Assembly (NCBI GenBank): GCA_031267175.1
Contig: JAIRZP010000237.1
Location: forward strand, 1 to 11,375
Length of the DNA: 11,375 nt
Origin: Coriobacteriales bacterium
GTDB lineage: Bacteria > Actinomycetota > Coriobacteriia > Coriobacteriales > UBA8131
Direction of reading: 5' to 3'
Every line of letters starts with the position of its first letter. Position 1 is the stretch's first letter. Below, in pieces: positions 1 to 6,899 of this stretch. Under the pieces are notes generated by a model. It was not told the DNA's origin. It saw only the letters and a program-made list of their open reading frames with translations, and did not search any database. The translations under genes and the position numbers were made by a program.

Positions 1-620
1 CTGTCGGCGTCCACCGCTCGCCAGTCAAACCCCAGGCGGTCGCAGATGCGGCCGTAGGCCTCCGCCTGCTCATCGTAGTGCTGTTGCAGCGACTCCTCGG
101 AGCTATGAAAGCTGTAGCAATCCTTCATGATGAACTCCCTGCCACGCATGAGGCCAAAGCGGGGGCGTATCTCGTCGCGGTACTTCCACTGGATGTGATA
201 GAGGCTTTTGGGCAGCTCGCGGTACGAACGCAACTCGCTCCTGACCAGGGAGGTTATCAGCTCCTCCTGCGTAGGCGAGAGGGCAAACTCGTGGCCGTGA
301 CGGTCCGCAAAACGCATGAGTTCCGGCCCGTAGACGTCCCAACGCCCGCTTTCGTGCCAGAGTTCTGCTGGCTGGATTATCGACATGACCATCTCCTGCG
401 CCCCGATACGGTTCTGTTCCTCGCGCACTATCTGCTCTATCTTGCGCAGCACCCGATAGCCGAGGGGCAGAAAGGAGTACACGCCCGCCGCCACCTTGCG
501 AATCATCGCGGCACGCAGCAACAGACGGTGCGAGGCCACTTCGGCATCAACGGGGTCTTCTTTCAGCGTAGGCGCGTAGAGGGTGCTGAGGCGTAACATC
601 TGGGTGTCTAACAATGGCAT
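1..620 (-). CDS. proS: Prolyl-tRNA synthetase, N-terminal part (runs off left edge)
   Basis: Charges tRNA-Pro with proline in the cytoplasm using ATP. Only the first 206 codons are present; the anticodon-binding domain and most of the editing insertion lie outside the window. Class II synthetase features are visible. The motif 1 region is around residues 45-68 (AGVYSFLPLGYRVLRKIE), a SPTQEE segment lies at 115-120, and motif 2 is around 146-166 (KYRDEIRPRFGLMRGREF then IMKD). This arrangement is that of the bacterial-type enzyme. The start at 620 is backed by AAGGAG at 630-635, nine bases upstream. The gene follows ispG in the same direction after a 124-base gap that holds a TATAAT box and a hairpin, so it probably has its own promoter. 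No T-box is visible in the leader. Confidence 0.95.
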   Translation of the reverse strand, partial: MPLLDTQMLRLSTLYAPTLKEDPVDAEVASHRLLLRAAMIRKVAAGVYSFLPLGYRVLRKIEQIVREEQNRIGAQEMVMSIIQPAELWHESGRWDVYGPELMRFADRHGHEFALSPTQEELITSLVRSELRSYRELPKSLYHIQWKYRDEIRPRFGLMRGREFIMKDCYSFHSSEESLQQHYDEQAEAYGRICDRLGFDWRAVDAD

Positions 621-684
621 GTAGGTTTTCTCCTTGCATAGAGGGTTGCCTGTACGGAGCCTCTGGGGCTCGGCCCTGATCCTT

Positions 685-712
685 GGGAAGTGATGAGTAA
701 TCATCGCTTCCC
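685..712 (-). other. Imperfect 12-bp-arm hairpin between ispG and proS
   Basis: Inverted repeat with arms GGGAAGTGATGA and TCATCGCTTCCC around a GTAA loop. One position is imperfect: an A-C mismatch in the minus-strand RNA, which would be a G-U pair if read from the plus strand. It begins 33 bases past the ispG stop. No run of U follows on the minus strand, so it is a poor intrinsic terminator. A TATAAT box lies just upstream at 716-721, so the hairpin could instead form the very 5' end of the proS message. Either role is inference. Confidence 0.45.
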
Positions 713-715
713 TTG

Positions 716-721
716 ATTATA
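716..721 (-). promoter_or_regulatory. Candidate -10 box for proS
   Basis: A perfect TATAAT on the minus strand, 24 bases beyond the ispG stop codon and about 96 bases upstream of the proS start. I see no good -35 hexamer at 16-18 bases spacing, and no TG extension, so the call rests on the -10 and its position alone. If used, transcription would start near 709-710, at the foot of the hairpin at 685-712. Confidence 0.4.
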
Positions 722-744
722 CCGTTTCCTCCGCAGGGCCGCTT

Positions 745-1842
745 CTACGCAGCGCCATCCAGCAGGGAATCCAGCTCGCGGAACAGTGCGTCGATAATCT
801 GAGACTCTTCAACAGTATAGAGCACTTTTCCCCGTGAGAAGAGTGCGCCGGTGCCCTTGCCACAGGCCACGCCCAGGTCGGCGTCCGCCGCCTCGCCGGG
901 CCCATTGACCACACAGCCCATCACCGCTACCTTGAGCGGGGCCTTGACGGACGCAAGACGGCGCTCAACCTCTTCCGCGATGCCGATAAGATCCACCTTG
1001 CAGCGCGAGCAGGTGGGGCAGCTCACGAGCACCGGTCCAGCAGTGTTGCTAAGCCCGAGCGAGGCCAGGATGGCGTGGGCCACACGCAACTCTTCCACAG
1101 GGTCGGCCGTGAGACTGACCCTGAGCGTATCGCCGATGCCCTCGGCTAACAGCGTGCCGATGCCCACGGCCGAGCGGATACTCCCCTGCCAAGCCGTGCC
1201 TGCCTCGGTAACCCCCACATGCAGGGGGAGCTCGGGGAGCGCCTGACTGAGCTTACGGTAGGCCTCAATGGTCGTTGCTACGTCTGAGGCCTTGGCACTG
1301 AGCACGATGTCGGTAAATCCACAGGCCTCAAAATACGCGACAAAGCCCCGTGCCGAGCGCAGCATTTTGTCGGCCAGGCTGAGGCCGTCGGCCTCTCTGA
1401 GCTCTGCTTGCAGCGAGCCGGCATTGACGCCGATGCGCAGAGGGATGCCTGCCGCGCGCGCCGCGTTGATGACTGCCTCCACCTTATCTTTGCTGCCGAT
1501 ATTGCCGGGGTTGATGCGGAGTTTTGCCGCCCCACGTTCTGCCGCTCTTACTGCCAGACGATAATCAAAGTGGATGTCGGCTACCACCGGCAGCACGCTC
1601 TTGGCACAGATTGCCTCGAATGGGTCGAGGTCTCGCGTGCTCTCCACGGCCACCCGGATAATCTGGCATCCGGCAGCGGCAAGGGTTGTTATCTGGCTGA
1701 GGCACGCCGCAACGTCGCGTGTGGGAGCTATCAGCATGGACTGGACAGGCAACGGCGCGCCACCGCCCAGCGGTACCTCGCCTACCAGAACCTGGCGGGT
1801 CAGCTGCCGGGGAAGGGCCGGTATGTGCGGGGAAGCAGCCAT
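745..1842 (-). CDS. ispG: 4-hydroxy-3-methylbut-2-enyl diphosphate synthase (IspG/GcpE)
   Basis: Catalyses the reductive ring opening of MEcPP to HMBPP, the penultimate step of the MEP isoprenoid pathway, using a [4Fe-4S] cluster and ferredoxin or flavodoxin electrons. It has 365 residues, the usual size of the short bacterial form. Visible signatures are VADIHFDYRLA at 87-97, LRINPGNIG at 108-116, RIGVNAGSL at 136-144, cluster cysteines C275 and C278 in SCPTC, C310 in MGCVVNGPGEA, and the acidic residue E317. An extra cysteine, C281, follows the CPTC pair. Near the N-terminus the usual QSMTNTPTRD-like stretch reads QSMLIAPTRD, so the TNT part is replaced. The start at 1842 has only a weak Shine-Dalgarno, but I see no better in-frame start. 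Downstream is proS, a common partner; dxr and rseP, often next to ispG, are not here. Confidence 0.96.
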   Translation of the reverse strand: MAASPHIPALPRQLTRQVLVGEVPLGGGAPLPVQSMLIAPTRDVAACLSQITTLAAAGCQIIRVAVESTRDLDPFEAICAKSVLPVVADIHFDYRLAVRAAERGAAKLRINPGNIGSKDKVEAVINAARAAGIPLRIGVNAGSLQAELREADGLSLADKMLRSARGFVAYFEACGFTDIVLSAKASDVATTIEAYRKLSQALPELPLHVGVTEAGTAWQGSIRSAVGIGTLLAEGIGDTLRVSLTADPVEELRVAHAILASLGLSNTAGPVLVSCPTCSRCKVDLIGIAEEVERRLASVKAPLKVAVMGCVVNGPGEAADADLGVACGKGTGALFSRGKVLYTVEESQIIDALFRELDSLLDGAA

Positions 1843-1954
1843 TAGTATTGCCAGACAGCCATCAGAACCTGTCGGATTCTCTGTGTGGGGCAGTCATAAG
1901 CACCTGGTATCGAGCCATGGGCAACCATCGGTGTGCGGGCATACCAACAGGTTA

Positions 1955-3466
1955 TCAGCGAGGCGGCAGCATGTTGACCTGATCCTTGAGCATCACGTCG
2001 TGCGCGCCTCCCTCAACGATGGAAGTAGACGAAATCAAGGTCAGCTTGGCCTTTTCCTGGAACTCCGGAATAGCGGTTGCCCCGCAGTTGCACATCGTCG
2101 AGCGTATCTTGGTGAGCGTTACGCCGATGTTGTCCTTGAGCGCACCGGCGTAGGGCACATAGGAGTCCACGCCCTCCTCAAAGCTCAGCTTGCGCGACTT
2201 GCCCTGGGCGTACCGCGCCCAGTTGAGGGCACGCGCACTCCCCTCTCCCCAGTATTCCTTCATATAATTGCCGTTGACGGTGACCTTATTCGTAGGGCTC
2301 TCATCAAAGCGGGCAAAGTAGCGGCCCAGCATCAAAAAGTCGGCTCCCATGGCCAGCGCGAGCGTCATATGATGATCGTAGACGATGCCGCCGTCCGAGC
2401 AGAGCGGGATGTAGATGCCGGTTTCTGCAAGATACTCATTGCGGGCCTGGGCCACCTCGATGACACTGGTGGCCTGGCCGCGCCCGATACCCTTCTGCTC
2501 GCGGGTGATGCAGATGGAACCGCCGCCGATGCCGACCTTGACAAAGTCGGCCCCGGCCTCGGCCAGAAAACGGAATCCGTCGCGGTCCACGATATTGCCC
2601 GCTCCTACCTTGACCTCGTCGCCGTACTCGCTCCTGATCCAGGTGAGTACGCGCTGCTGCCACTCGGTAAAGCCTTCGGAGGAGTCGATGCACAGCAGGT
2701 CAGCGCCGGCCTCTACGAGGGCAGGAACCCTCTCGAGGTAGTCGTGGGTGTTGATGCCGGCACCGACCCGGTAGCGTTTGTGCTCGTCGAGGTTTTCCAG
2801 CGGGTTTTGCTTATGGGAGTCGTAATCCTTGCGAAACACCAGGTAGACCAGCTTGTCCTCGTCGTCTAGTATGGGGAGCGCATTGAGTTTGTGATCCCAG
2901 ATGATGTCGTTGGCCTCTCTGAGGCTCGTCTCTGCCGGAGCCACGATGAGCTTTTCGCGCGGCGTCATGAACTCCGCTACCCTGGTGGCAAGCGGCGTGC
3001 GGCTCGGCCGGTAATCGCGGCTCGTGACGATGCCGAGCAGTGTGCCGTGCTGGCTCCCGTCGGCGGTCACCGGCATCGTGGAATGGCCGCTCTCCTCCTT
3101 GAGCCGTATGACATCCTCCAGCGTCTGGTGGGGGCTGAGGTTGGAATCGCTCACGACAAAGCCGGCCTTGTAGTCCTTGACCTGGGCAATCATCTCGGCC
3201 TCGGCCTCAATAGGCTGCGAGCTGTAGATAAACGACAGCCCCCCTTCGCGGGCGAGCGAGATAGCCATGGTGGCGTCGCTGACACTCTGCATGACCGCCG
3301 AGGTCAGCGGTATGGGGAGTTTGAGTGCAGGCTCACTGCCCTGTGTATAGCGCACGAGCGGCGTGCAGAGATCCACCTTGTCCGGCGAGCACGATGCTCC
3401 GGAATAGCCCGGTACCAACAGATACTCGTTAAAGGTGTGCGCTACATCATCAAAGTAGTGTGCCAT
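1955..3466 (-). CDS. guaB: Inosine-5'-monophosphate dehydrogenase, Tritrichomonas-like type
   Basis: Oxidises IMP to XMP with NAD+, the committed step to guanine nucleotides, in the cytoplasm. It has 503 residues: a TIM barrel interrupted by a CBS-domain pair at about 104-220. D261 lies in CIDSSEGF, and the catalytic loop is GIGGGSICITR with C319, T321 and R322. The motif then continues EQKGIGRGQ instead of the common GPGSICTTR form. R418 and Y419 sit in the mobile flap, and E431 in FEEGVDSYVPYAG. K310 precedes the loop. These numbers match those published for the 503-residue Tritrichomonas foetus enzyme, as I recall them. The start at 3466 is chosen because AAAGG at 3473-3477 lies six bases upstream and the protein then opens with MAHYFDD and HTFNEYLLVPGYS. 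A longer reading from 3559 adds 31 residues that look non-coding. Confidence 0.96.
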   Translation of the reverse strand: MAHYFDDVAHTFNEYLLVPGYSGASCSPDKVDLCTPLVRYTQGSEPALKLPIPLTSAVMQSVSDATMAISLAREGGLSFIYSSQPIEAEAEMIAQVKDYKAGFVVSDSNLSPHQTLEDVIRLKEESGHSTMPVTADGSQHGTLLGIVTSRDYRPSRTPLATRVAEFMTPREKLIVAPAETSLREANDIIWDHKLNALPILDDEDKLVYLVFRKDYDSHKQNPLENLDEHKRYRVGAGINTHDYLERVPALVEAGADLLCIDSSEGFTEWQQRVLTWIRSEYGDEVKVGAGNIVDRDGFRFLAEAGADFVKVGIGGGSICITREQKGIGRGQATSVIEVAQARNEYLAETGIYIPLCSDGGIVYDHHMTLALAMGADFLMLGRYFARFDESPTNKVTVNGNYMKEYWGEGSARALNWARYAQGKSRKLSFEEGVDSYVPYAGALKDNIGVTLTKIRSTMCNCGATAIPEFQEKAKLTLISSTSIVEGGAHDVMLKDQVNMLPPR

Positions 3467-3512
3467 GCTGAGCCTTTCTCTTGCTTCTCCTGTGCCCTCA
3501 CCACGTCCGGTC

Positions 3513-3537
3513 ATACACCGGCCATGGTGTGGTGTAT
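3513..3537. promoter_or_regulatory. Inverted repeat in the IMP dehydrogenase leader
   Basis: Seven-base arms ATACACC and GGTGTAT flank an 11-base centre. A second GGTGT at 3526-3530 could pair with the same ACACC, so two alternative stems are possible. It lies 47-71 bases upstream of the guaB start. A weak promoter overlaps it on the minus strand: ATGACA (3554-3559) as -35, 17 bases, then TACACC (3531-3536) as a poor -10. An operator for a purine-responsive repressor is one possible reading, but I do not recognise the motif, and it does not fit the purine riboswitch consensus. Confidence 0.3.
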
Positions 3538-3569
3538 CGTTTGGTCCCCCCACTGTCATTGAGAGCGGA

Positions 3570-3583
3570 GGGGCTTCCGCCCC
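3570..3583 (-). other. GC-rich tetraloop hairpin after the CDGSH gene
   Basis: The minus-strand RNA would form GGGGC-GGAA-GCCCC, a five-pair stem with a GNRA-class loop, beginning about 14 bases past the stop codon of the CDGSH gene. No U tract follows, so termination would be partial or factor-dependent at best. A competing stem, GCGGA with TCCGC (3565-3580), overlaps it. Confidence 0.35.
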
Positions 3584-3597
3584 GTAGTCGAGGAATC

Positions 3598-4284
3598 TTA
3601 TACAATGCCGTCGTCAAAAGCGAGGTTCACGTGCATCGCGTCACAGAAGGGCTTGTTCTGCGAGCCGCCGCAGCGACAGAGCGCGTAGCGGTTCCGCTTC
3701 TCATAGGTAAAGCCTTCGGCGCTCACGAGCGAAATGCCGTCTTTGACGTACAGGGGCCCTGAACATTGCTTTTCCGGATCCTCCAGCAGGGTAATCTCCG
3801 GCTCGGCAAACTCCGGCTCGATGGCCTCATAGTCATGGCGCTTGTCGTGCTGCACCAGGCGGCCTGCCGGGCAATCCACCGCAGCCTTGATGGCCTCGTC
3901 GCGGAGCTTCTCGCTCCCGGACTCCTCGGTCAGCGTCCAGACATCGCCGTCATCCTGATGGCCAAAGCGCGCAAAGGCACAGCGGTTGTCGTCGTAGAGG
4001 TCGAGCGTCTCACCGGCAAAGACTTCTACCCTGCTGTCAAACGGCTCGGTAGAGGCCACCTCGGTGCCGTCAAAGCCAAGCTTGGCGTGGGAGCCGTCGC
4101 AGAAGGGCATGTTCTTGGAGTGACCGCAGCGGCAGAGCGCATAGCTCTCTGCCTGAGGCAGCTCCTTGCCCGGTTTGTACTCGCGGTGGTGGCCCACGCT
4201 CTCCATGATTGCCTGGGTCAGCTTGACGCCGCCCGACACCATGTAGGGGCCGTTCTTGATGATTTTGATCGTTGCTTCAGCCAT
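3598..4284 (-). CDS. Double CDGSH iron-sulfur protein with a central two-cysteine domain
   Basis: A 228-residue protein with two CDGSH-type [2Fe-2S] binding motifs, each Cys-x-Cys ... Cys ... His. The first uses C51, C53, C62 and H66 (CRCGHSKNMPFCDGSH). The second uses C203, C205, C214 and H218 (CRCGGSQNKPFCDAMH). Between them, about 90-150, is a segment with C102 and C138 (RCAFARFG ... DCPAGRLV) that resembles the divergent 4Fe-4S mono-cluster family (Fer4_19). C174 follows. CDGSH proteins are redox-active and implicated in iron-sulfur or electron handling, but no specific reaction can be assigned. The start at 4284 is set by a perfect AAGGAGG at 4292-4298; a longer frame upstream reads through a G8 tract and looks non-coding. 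It has a candidate promoter of its own. Cytoplasmic: no signal peptide or membrane segment. Confidence 0.9.
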   Translation of the reverse strand: MAEATIKIIKNGPYMVSGGVKLTQAIMESVGHHREYKPGKELPQAESYALCRCGHSKNMPFCDGSHAKLGFDGTEVASTEPFDSRVEVFAGETLDLYDDNRCAFARFGHQDDGDVWTLTEESGSEKLRDEAIKAAVDCPAGRLVQHDKRHDYEAIEPEFAEPEITLLEDPEKQCSGPLYVKDGISLVSAEGFTYEKRNRYALCRCGGSQNKPFCDAMHVNLAFDDGIV

Positions 4285-4319
4285 GTCTACGCCTCCTTCG
4301 TTGTGAGAAACACGGGGTA

Positions 4320-4327
4320 CCCCCCCC
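4320..4327. repeat. Eight-base homopolymer tract (G8 on the coding strand)
   Basis: Eight consecutive C on the plus strand, G on the transcribed minus strand, lie 36-43 bases upstream of the CDGSH start and inside its predicted leader. Flanking bases make a possible stem (AACAGGGG against CCCCGTGT with a bulge). Tracts of this kind can slip in replication, but the tract is outside the coding frame, so any effect would be on leader structure or transcription. Confidence 0.6.
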
Positions 4328-4422
4328 TGTTGAAAGCACCACTGCCACAACTGACCAAGCCGCGAACAGGTGGTACGGGCAACGTGTGGGGCAGCGGGTA
4401 CCTTGCCGTGCAGGATAACGCT

Positions 4423-4428
4423 ATTATA
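4423..4428 (-). promoter_or_regulatory. Candidate -10 box for the CDGSH gene
   Basis: A perfect TATAAT on the minus strand starts only a few bases past the acyl-CoA synthetase stop codon (4432-4434). The best -35 is TGGACA, 19 bases upstream and inside the end of the synthetase gene, which is a long spacing. If used, the CDGSH message would carry a leader of about 130 bases that includes the G8 tract. Confidence 0.4.
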
Positions 4429-4431
4429 CGC

Positions 4432-6144
4432 CTATTCGTACCAGCTTTGTCCAGCGTCTGCGGCGGCGATTTGGGCACGCTTGATCTTTCCGCCGATGGT
4501 CTTGGGCAATTCGTCCACAAAACTGACGATACGCGGGTACTTATAGGGTGCGGTGTTGTGCTTGACGTAGTCCTGTAGCTCCTGACGCAGTGCGTCTGAT
4601 GGCTCATACTGGGGAGTGAGCACGACCGTTGCCTTGACCACCGAGCCGCGGATCTCATCGGGATAGGCGGTGACCGCCGACTCGATAACCGCAGGATGCT
4701 CCACGAGCACGCTCTCCACCTCAAAGGGGCTGATGCGATAGCCGCTGCATTTGATGACGTCATCGCTGCGGCCCACAAAGCTGTAGTATCCGTCGCTGTT
4801 GCGCCACGCCACGTCGTGCAGGTTGTAATACAGTCCTCCCACGGCCTCGCGTGTTCGCTCCTCGTCGTGGTAATAGCCCACAAAGAGCCCTGGTGGATAG
4901 GATGTCTTGAGGTCGGTGACGCAGATATTGCCCTCGTCGCCGTCCGCAACCTCCTTGCCCTCCGCGTCGAGCAGCTTGATGTTCATCAGGGGAGAGGGCT
5001 TGCCCATCGAGCCCGGCTTGGGCTCCAGCCAGGGAAAGGTCGCGAGCAGGACGGGGCCCTCGCTCTGCCCAAAGCCTTCGCGGATGCGTTTGCCGGTGGC
5101 CTCTTCCCATTTGAGGGTGACCTCGGCGTTAAGCGGCTCACCGGCCGTGGCAAAGCATGCCACCGAGGAGAGGTCAAAAGCGGCGAGGTCCTCCTGCAGC
5201 AGGAAGCGATACATCGTAGGCGGCACACAAAAGGTCGTCACGCGATAGCGCTCTATGCGCTCCAGCAGCTTTTTGGGGTCGAACTTTGCCGTGTCGTAGG
5301 CAAAAATCGCGGCACCGGCAATCCACTGCCCGTAGATCTTGCCCCAGCCGAACTTGGCCCAGCCTGAGTCGGTCACGGAGCAGTGGAGCCTGTTCTCCTG
5401 CACCTGCTGCCAGTACCTGGCCGTGATGATATGGCCGAGCGGGTGCGCAAAATTGTGACAGCACATCTTGGCAAAGCCCGTGGTGCCACTCGTAAAGTAG
5501 ATGAGCATGATGTCGCTGCTTGTCGTGGCCTTCTCGCCCGTGGGGCGCTCCCAGTCCTCACTCGCCTGGTTGACCAGACTCTCCCAGCTGAGCCAGAAGA
5601 GCCTGTCCATGCCCGGAATAGCTCGCTCGCTCTCGCTGGCATTAACGCTGATGAGCACCTCAAGCGAGGGGCACTGGGGTAGCGCCGCCTCAATCTGTGC
5701 ACTCACGTAGCTTTCCTCGAGGGCGATGATGGCCTTGACGCCTGCACTATTGACGCGATAGACGATGTCTTTGGTATTGAGCTGTGTCACGGCTGGTATG
5801 AGGATGGCCCCGAGGCGGTGCAGGGCCACGGCGCTTATCCAATACTCCCAGCGCTGGCGCAGCATCAGCAGCACCACGTCGCCCTTTTCTATGCCGAGCG
5901 AGCGCAGCACGTTGGCCAGGCGTTTGGAGAGCGCGGAGATCTGCGAGAAGCTGAAACGCTGCTCGTCATCGTTGTCGTCGCACCAGACGAGGGCCGTCTT
6001 GTCAGGCTCGAAGTGGGCCCATTCGTCCACGACGTCGTAGGCAAAGTTAAAGTCGTGGGGTACGTGTATCTCAAAATTGGCGTAGAAGTCTTCGTAGGAG
6101 TCAAAATCTATGCGGGGACAATACTTCTGTAAGAGGTGATTCAT
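4432..6144 (-). CDS. AMP-forming acyl-CoA synthetase, medium-chain/ACSM-like
   Basis: Adenylates a carboxylic acid with ATP and transfers the acyl group to CoA. It has 570 residues, typical of the ANL superfamily. Motifs in order: phosphate loop YFTSGTTGFAKM (216-227), where the usual Pro before Lys is Ala; GFGQSEG (357-363, A5); YYNLHDVAW around D444, where most members have a TGD; GRSDDVIKCSGYRISPFEVE hinge (458-477); and LPKTIGGKIKR with the expected catalytic Lys K553. The overall look is closest to the ACSM/acetyl-CoA-synthetase-like group, not to fatty-acid FadD. The start at 6144 has AAGGAA at 6151-6156. It follows the cupin regulator by 56 bases and the oxidoreductase genes beyond, so its acyl-CoA is probably the one handled by that oxidoreductase (inference). 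The acid substrate cannot be read from sequence; branched-chain, aryl or short-chain acids are all possible. Confidence 0.9.
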   Translation of the reverse strand: MNHLLQKYCPRIDFDSYEDFYANFEIHVPHDFNFAYDVVDEWAHFEPDKTALVWCDDNDDEQRFSFSQISALSKRLANVLRSLGIEKGDVVLLMLRQRWEYWISAVALHRLGAILIPAVTQLNTKDIVYRVNSAGVKAIIALEESYVSAQIEAALPQCPSLEVLISVNASESERAIPGMDRLFWLSWESLVNQASEDWERPTGEKATTSSDIMLIYFTSGTTGFAKMCCHNFAHPLGHIITARYWQQVQENRLHCSVTDSGWAKFGWGKIYGQWIAGAAIFAYDTAKFDPKKLLERIERYRVTTFCVPPTMYRFLLQEDLAAFDLSSVACFATAGEPLNAEVTLKWEEATGKRIREGFGQSEGPVLLATFPWLEPKPGSMGKPSPLMNIKLLDAEGKEVADGDEGNICVTDLKTSYPPGLFVGYYHDEERTREAVGGLYYNLHDVAWRNSDGYYSFVGRSDDVIKCSGYRISPFEVESVLVEHPAVIESAVTAYPDEIRGSVVKATVVLTPQYEPSDALRQELQDYVKHNTAPYKYPRIVSFVDELPKTIGGKIKRAQIAAADAGQSWYE

Positions 6145-6200
6145 GGTGTATTCCTTGGGTAGCAGGCGTGTGGGAGAGGGAGATTTTCAAGCGTGGACGG

Positions 6201-6827
6201 CTAGTCGGTAATCATCGTGACGAATACCGCACTGTGGCTGGAACCACAGCGCTGTCCGTGTGGTAGCTGTGGGTTAAAGTAGACACTGTCTCCCACATCC
6301 AGCTCAATCTCCTTATCCGTAAACACCAGCACAACCTTGCCGGCCACAACGTAGTTGAACTCCTGTCCGCCGTGCGTCACCAGCTCGGCCGGCTCATCGG
6401 AGGGATCCAAAGTTACGAGCAGAGGCTGCATGACCTTGCCGTTGTAGTTATAGGCCAGATCCTCAAAATGATAGCCGGGGAAGCGATCGACGATGCGCCC
6501 CTCCCCTACCCGCACCACCTGGTAGGTGTCCAGATGGGTGCTGGCGCCGGTGAGCAACACCGCCATATCCACCTCGCAGAGGCGGGCGGCATGCATGAGA
6601 ACGCTGATGGGAATATCGTAGCCCGTAGCCTCATACGAGGCGAGCGTGTCCGCACTGATGCCGAGCAGCCGGGCGAATGCTTCCGGCTCGTAGCCGCAGG
6701 CATCGCGGAGCCCGCCCAGCCGCCTGCCCAGGTCCTTCAACTCGGTCTGTATCCTGCCCTTGTGGGCGGCAGTATCGGGGGAAGCCGTGCCCTGCGTGGC
6801 CGTGCCCTGGGTATTCGTGTCGGTCAT
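6201..6827 (-). CDS. XRE-family transcriptional regulator with C-terminal cupin domain
   Basis: A 208-residue one-component regulator. Residues 1-24 are a Thr/Gly/Gln-rich tail with a duplicated QGTA(T/S). An XRE-type helix-turn-helix follows at about 30-92 (LGGLRDACGYEPEAFARLLGI, then SADTLASYEATG). A single cupin barrel lies at about 105-208, with H152, E156 (THGGQEF), G163, DVGDSVYFNP and H190 (LPHG) as likely metal or ligand positions. XRE-cupin proteins usually control a neighbouring catabolic or uptake operon through a small metabolite bound in the cupin. It lies between the gamma subunit (72-base gap) and the acyl-CoA synthetase (56-base gap), so regulation of that cluster is likely. 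The start at 6827 has a weak Shine-Dalgarno (GAGAGCAGGG region), and an in-frame TGA just upstream excludes a longer form. Confidence 0.9.
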   Translation of the reverse strand: MTDTNTQGTATQGTASPDTAAHKGRIQTELKDLGRRLGGLRDACGYEPEAFARLLGISADTLASYEATGYDIPISVLMHAARLCEVDMAVLLTGASTHLDTYQVVRVGEGRIVDRFPGYHFEDLAYNYNGKVMQPLLVTLDPSDEPAELVTHGGQEFNYVVAGKVVLVFTDKEIELDVGDSVYFNPQLPHGQRCGSSHSAVFVTMITD

Positions 6828-6899
6828 GCCCTGCTCTCAGTCCTGTGTCTGTTGTTGCTCATTGTTACCTGCTGCTGTCTGTTGCTGCCAGCCACAGCC

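Noticed and set aside
621..744. T-box riboswitch ahead of proS
   Set aside because: The leader is too short, and I find neither a T-box sequence nor a specifier loop; only one simple hairpin and a small GAGCC/GGCTC stem are seen.
1574..2869. Long open plus-strand frame of 431 codons
   Set aside because: It lies opposite ispG and guaB, which have full family signatures; its translation shows no recognisable motif and no ribosome site. It is an antisense shadow in GC-rich DNA.
3467..3559. N-terminal extension of IMP dehydrogenase
   Set aside because: The added 31 residues match nothing in the family, and a Shine-Dalgarno at 3473-3477 supports the start at 3466.
3467..3597. Purine riboswitch before guaB
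   Set aside because: None of the conserved loop sequences of the purine aptamer can be found in the leader.
4285..4350. N-terminal extension of the CDGSH protein
   Set aside because: The extension passes through the G8 tract and the perfect Shine-Dalgarno of the shorter form; it is leader, not coding.
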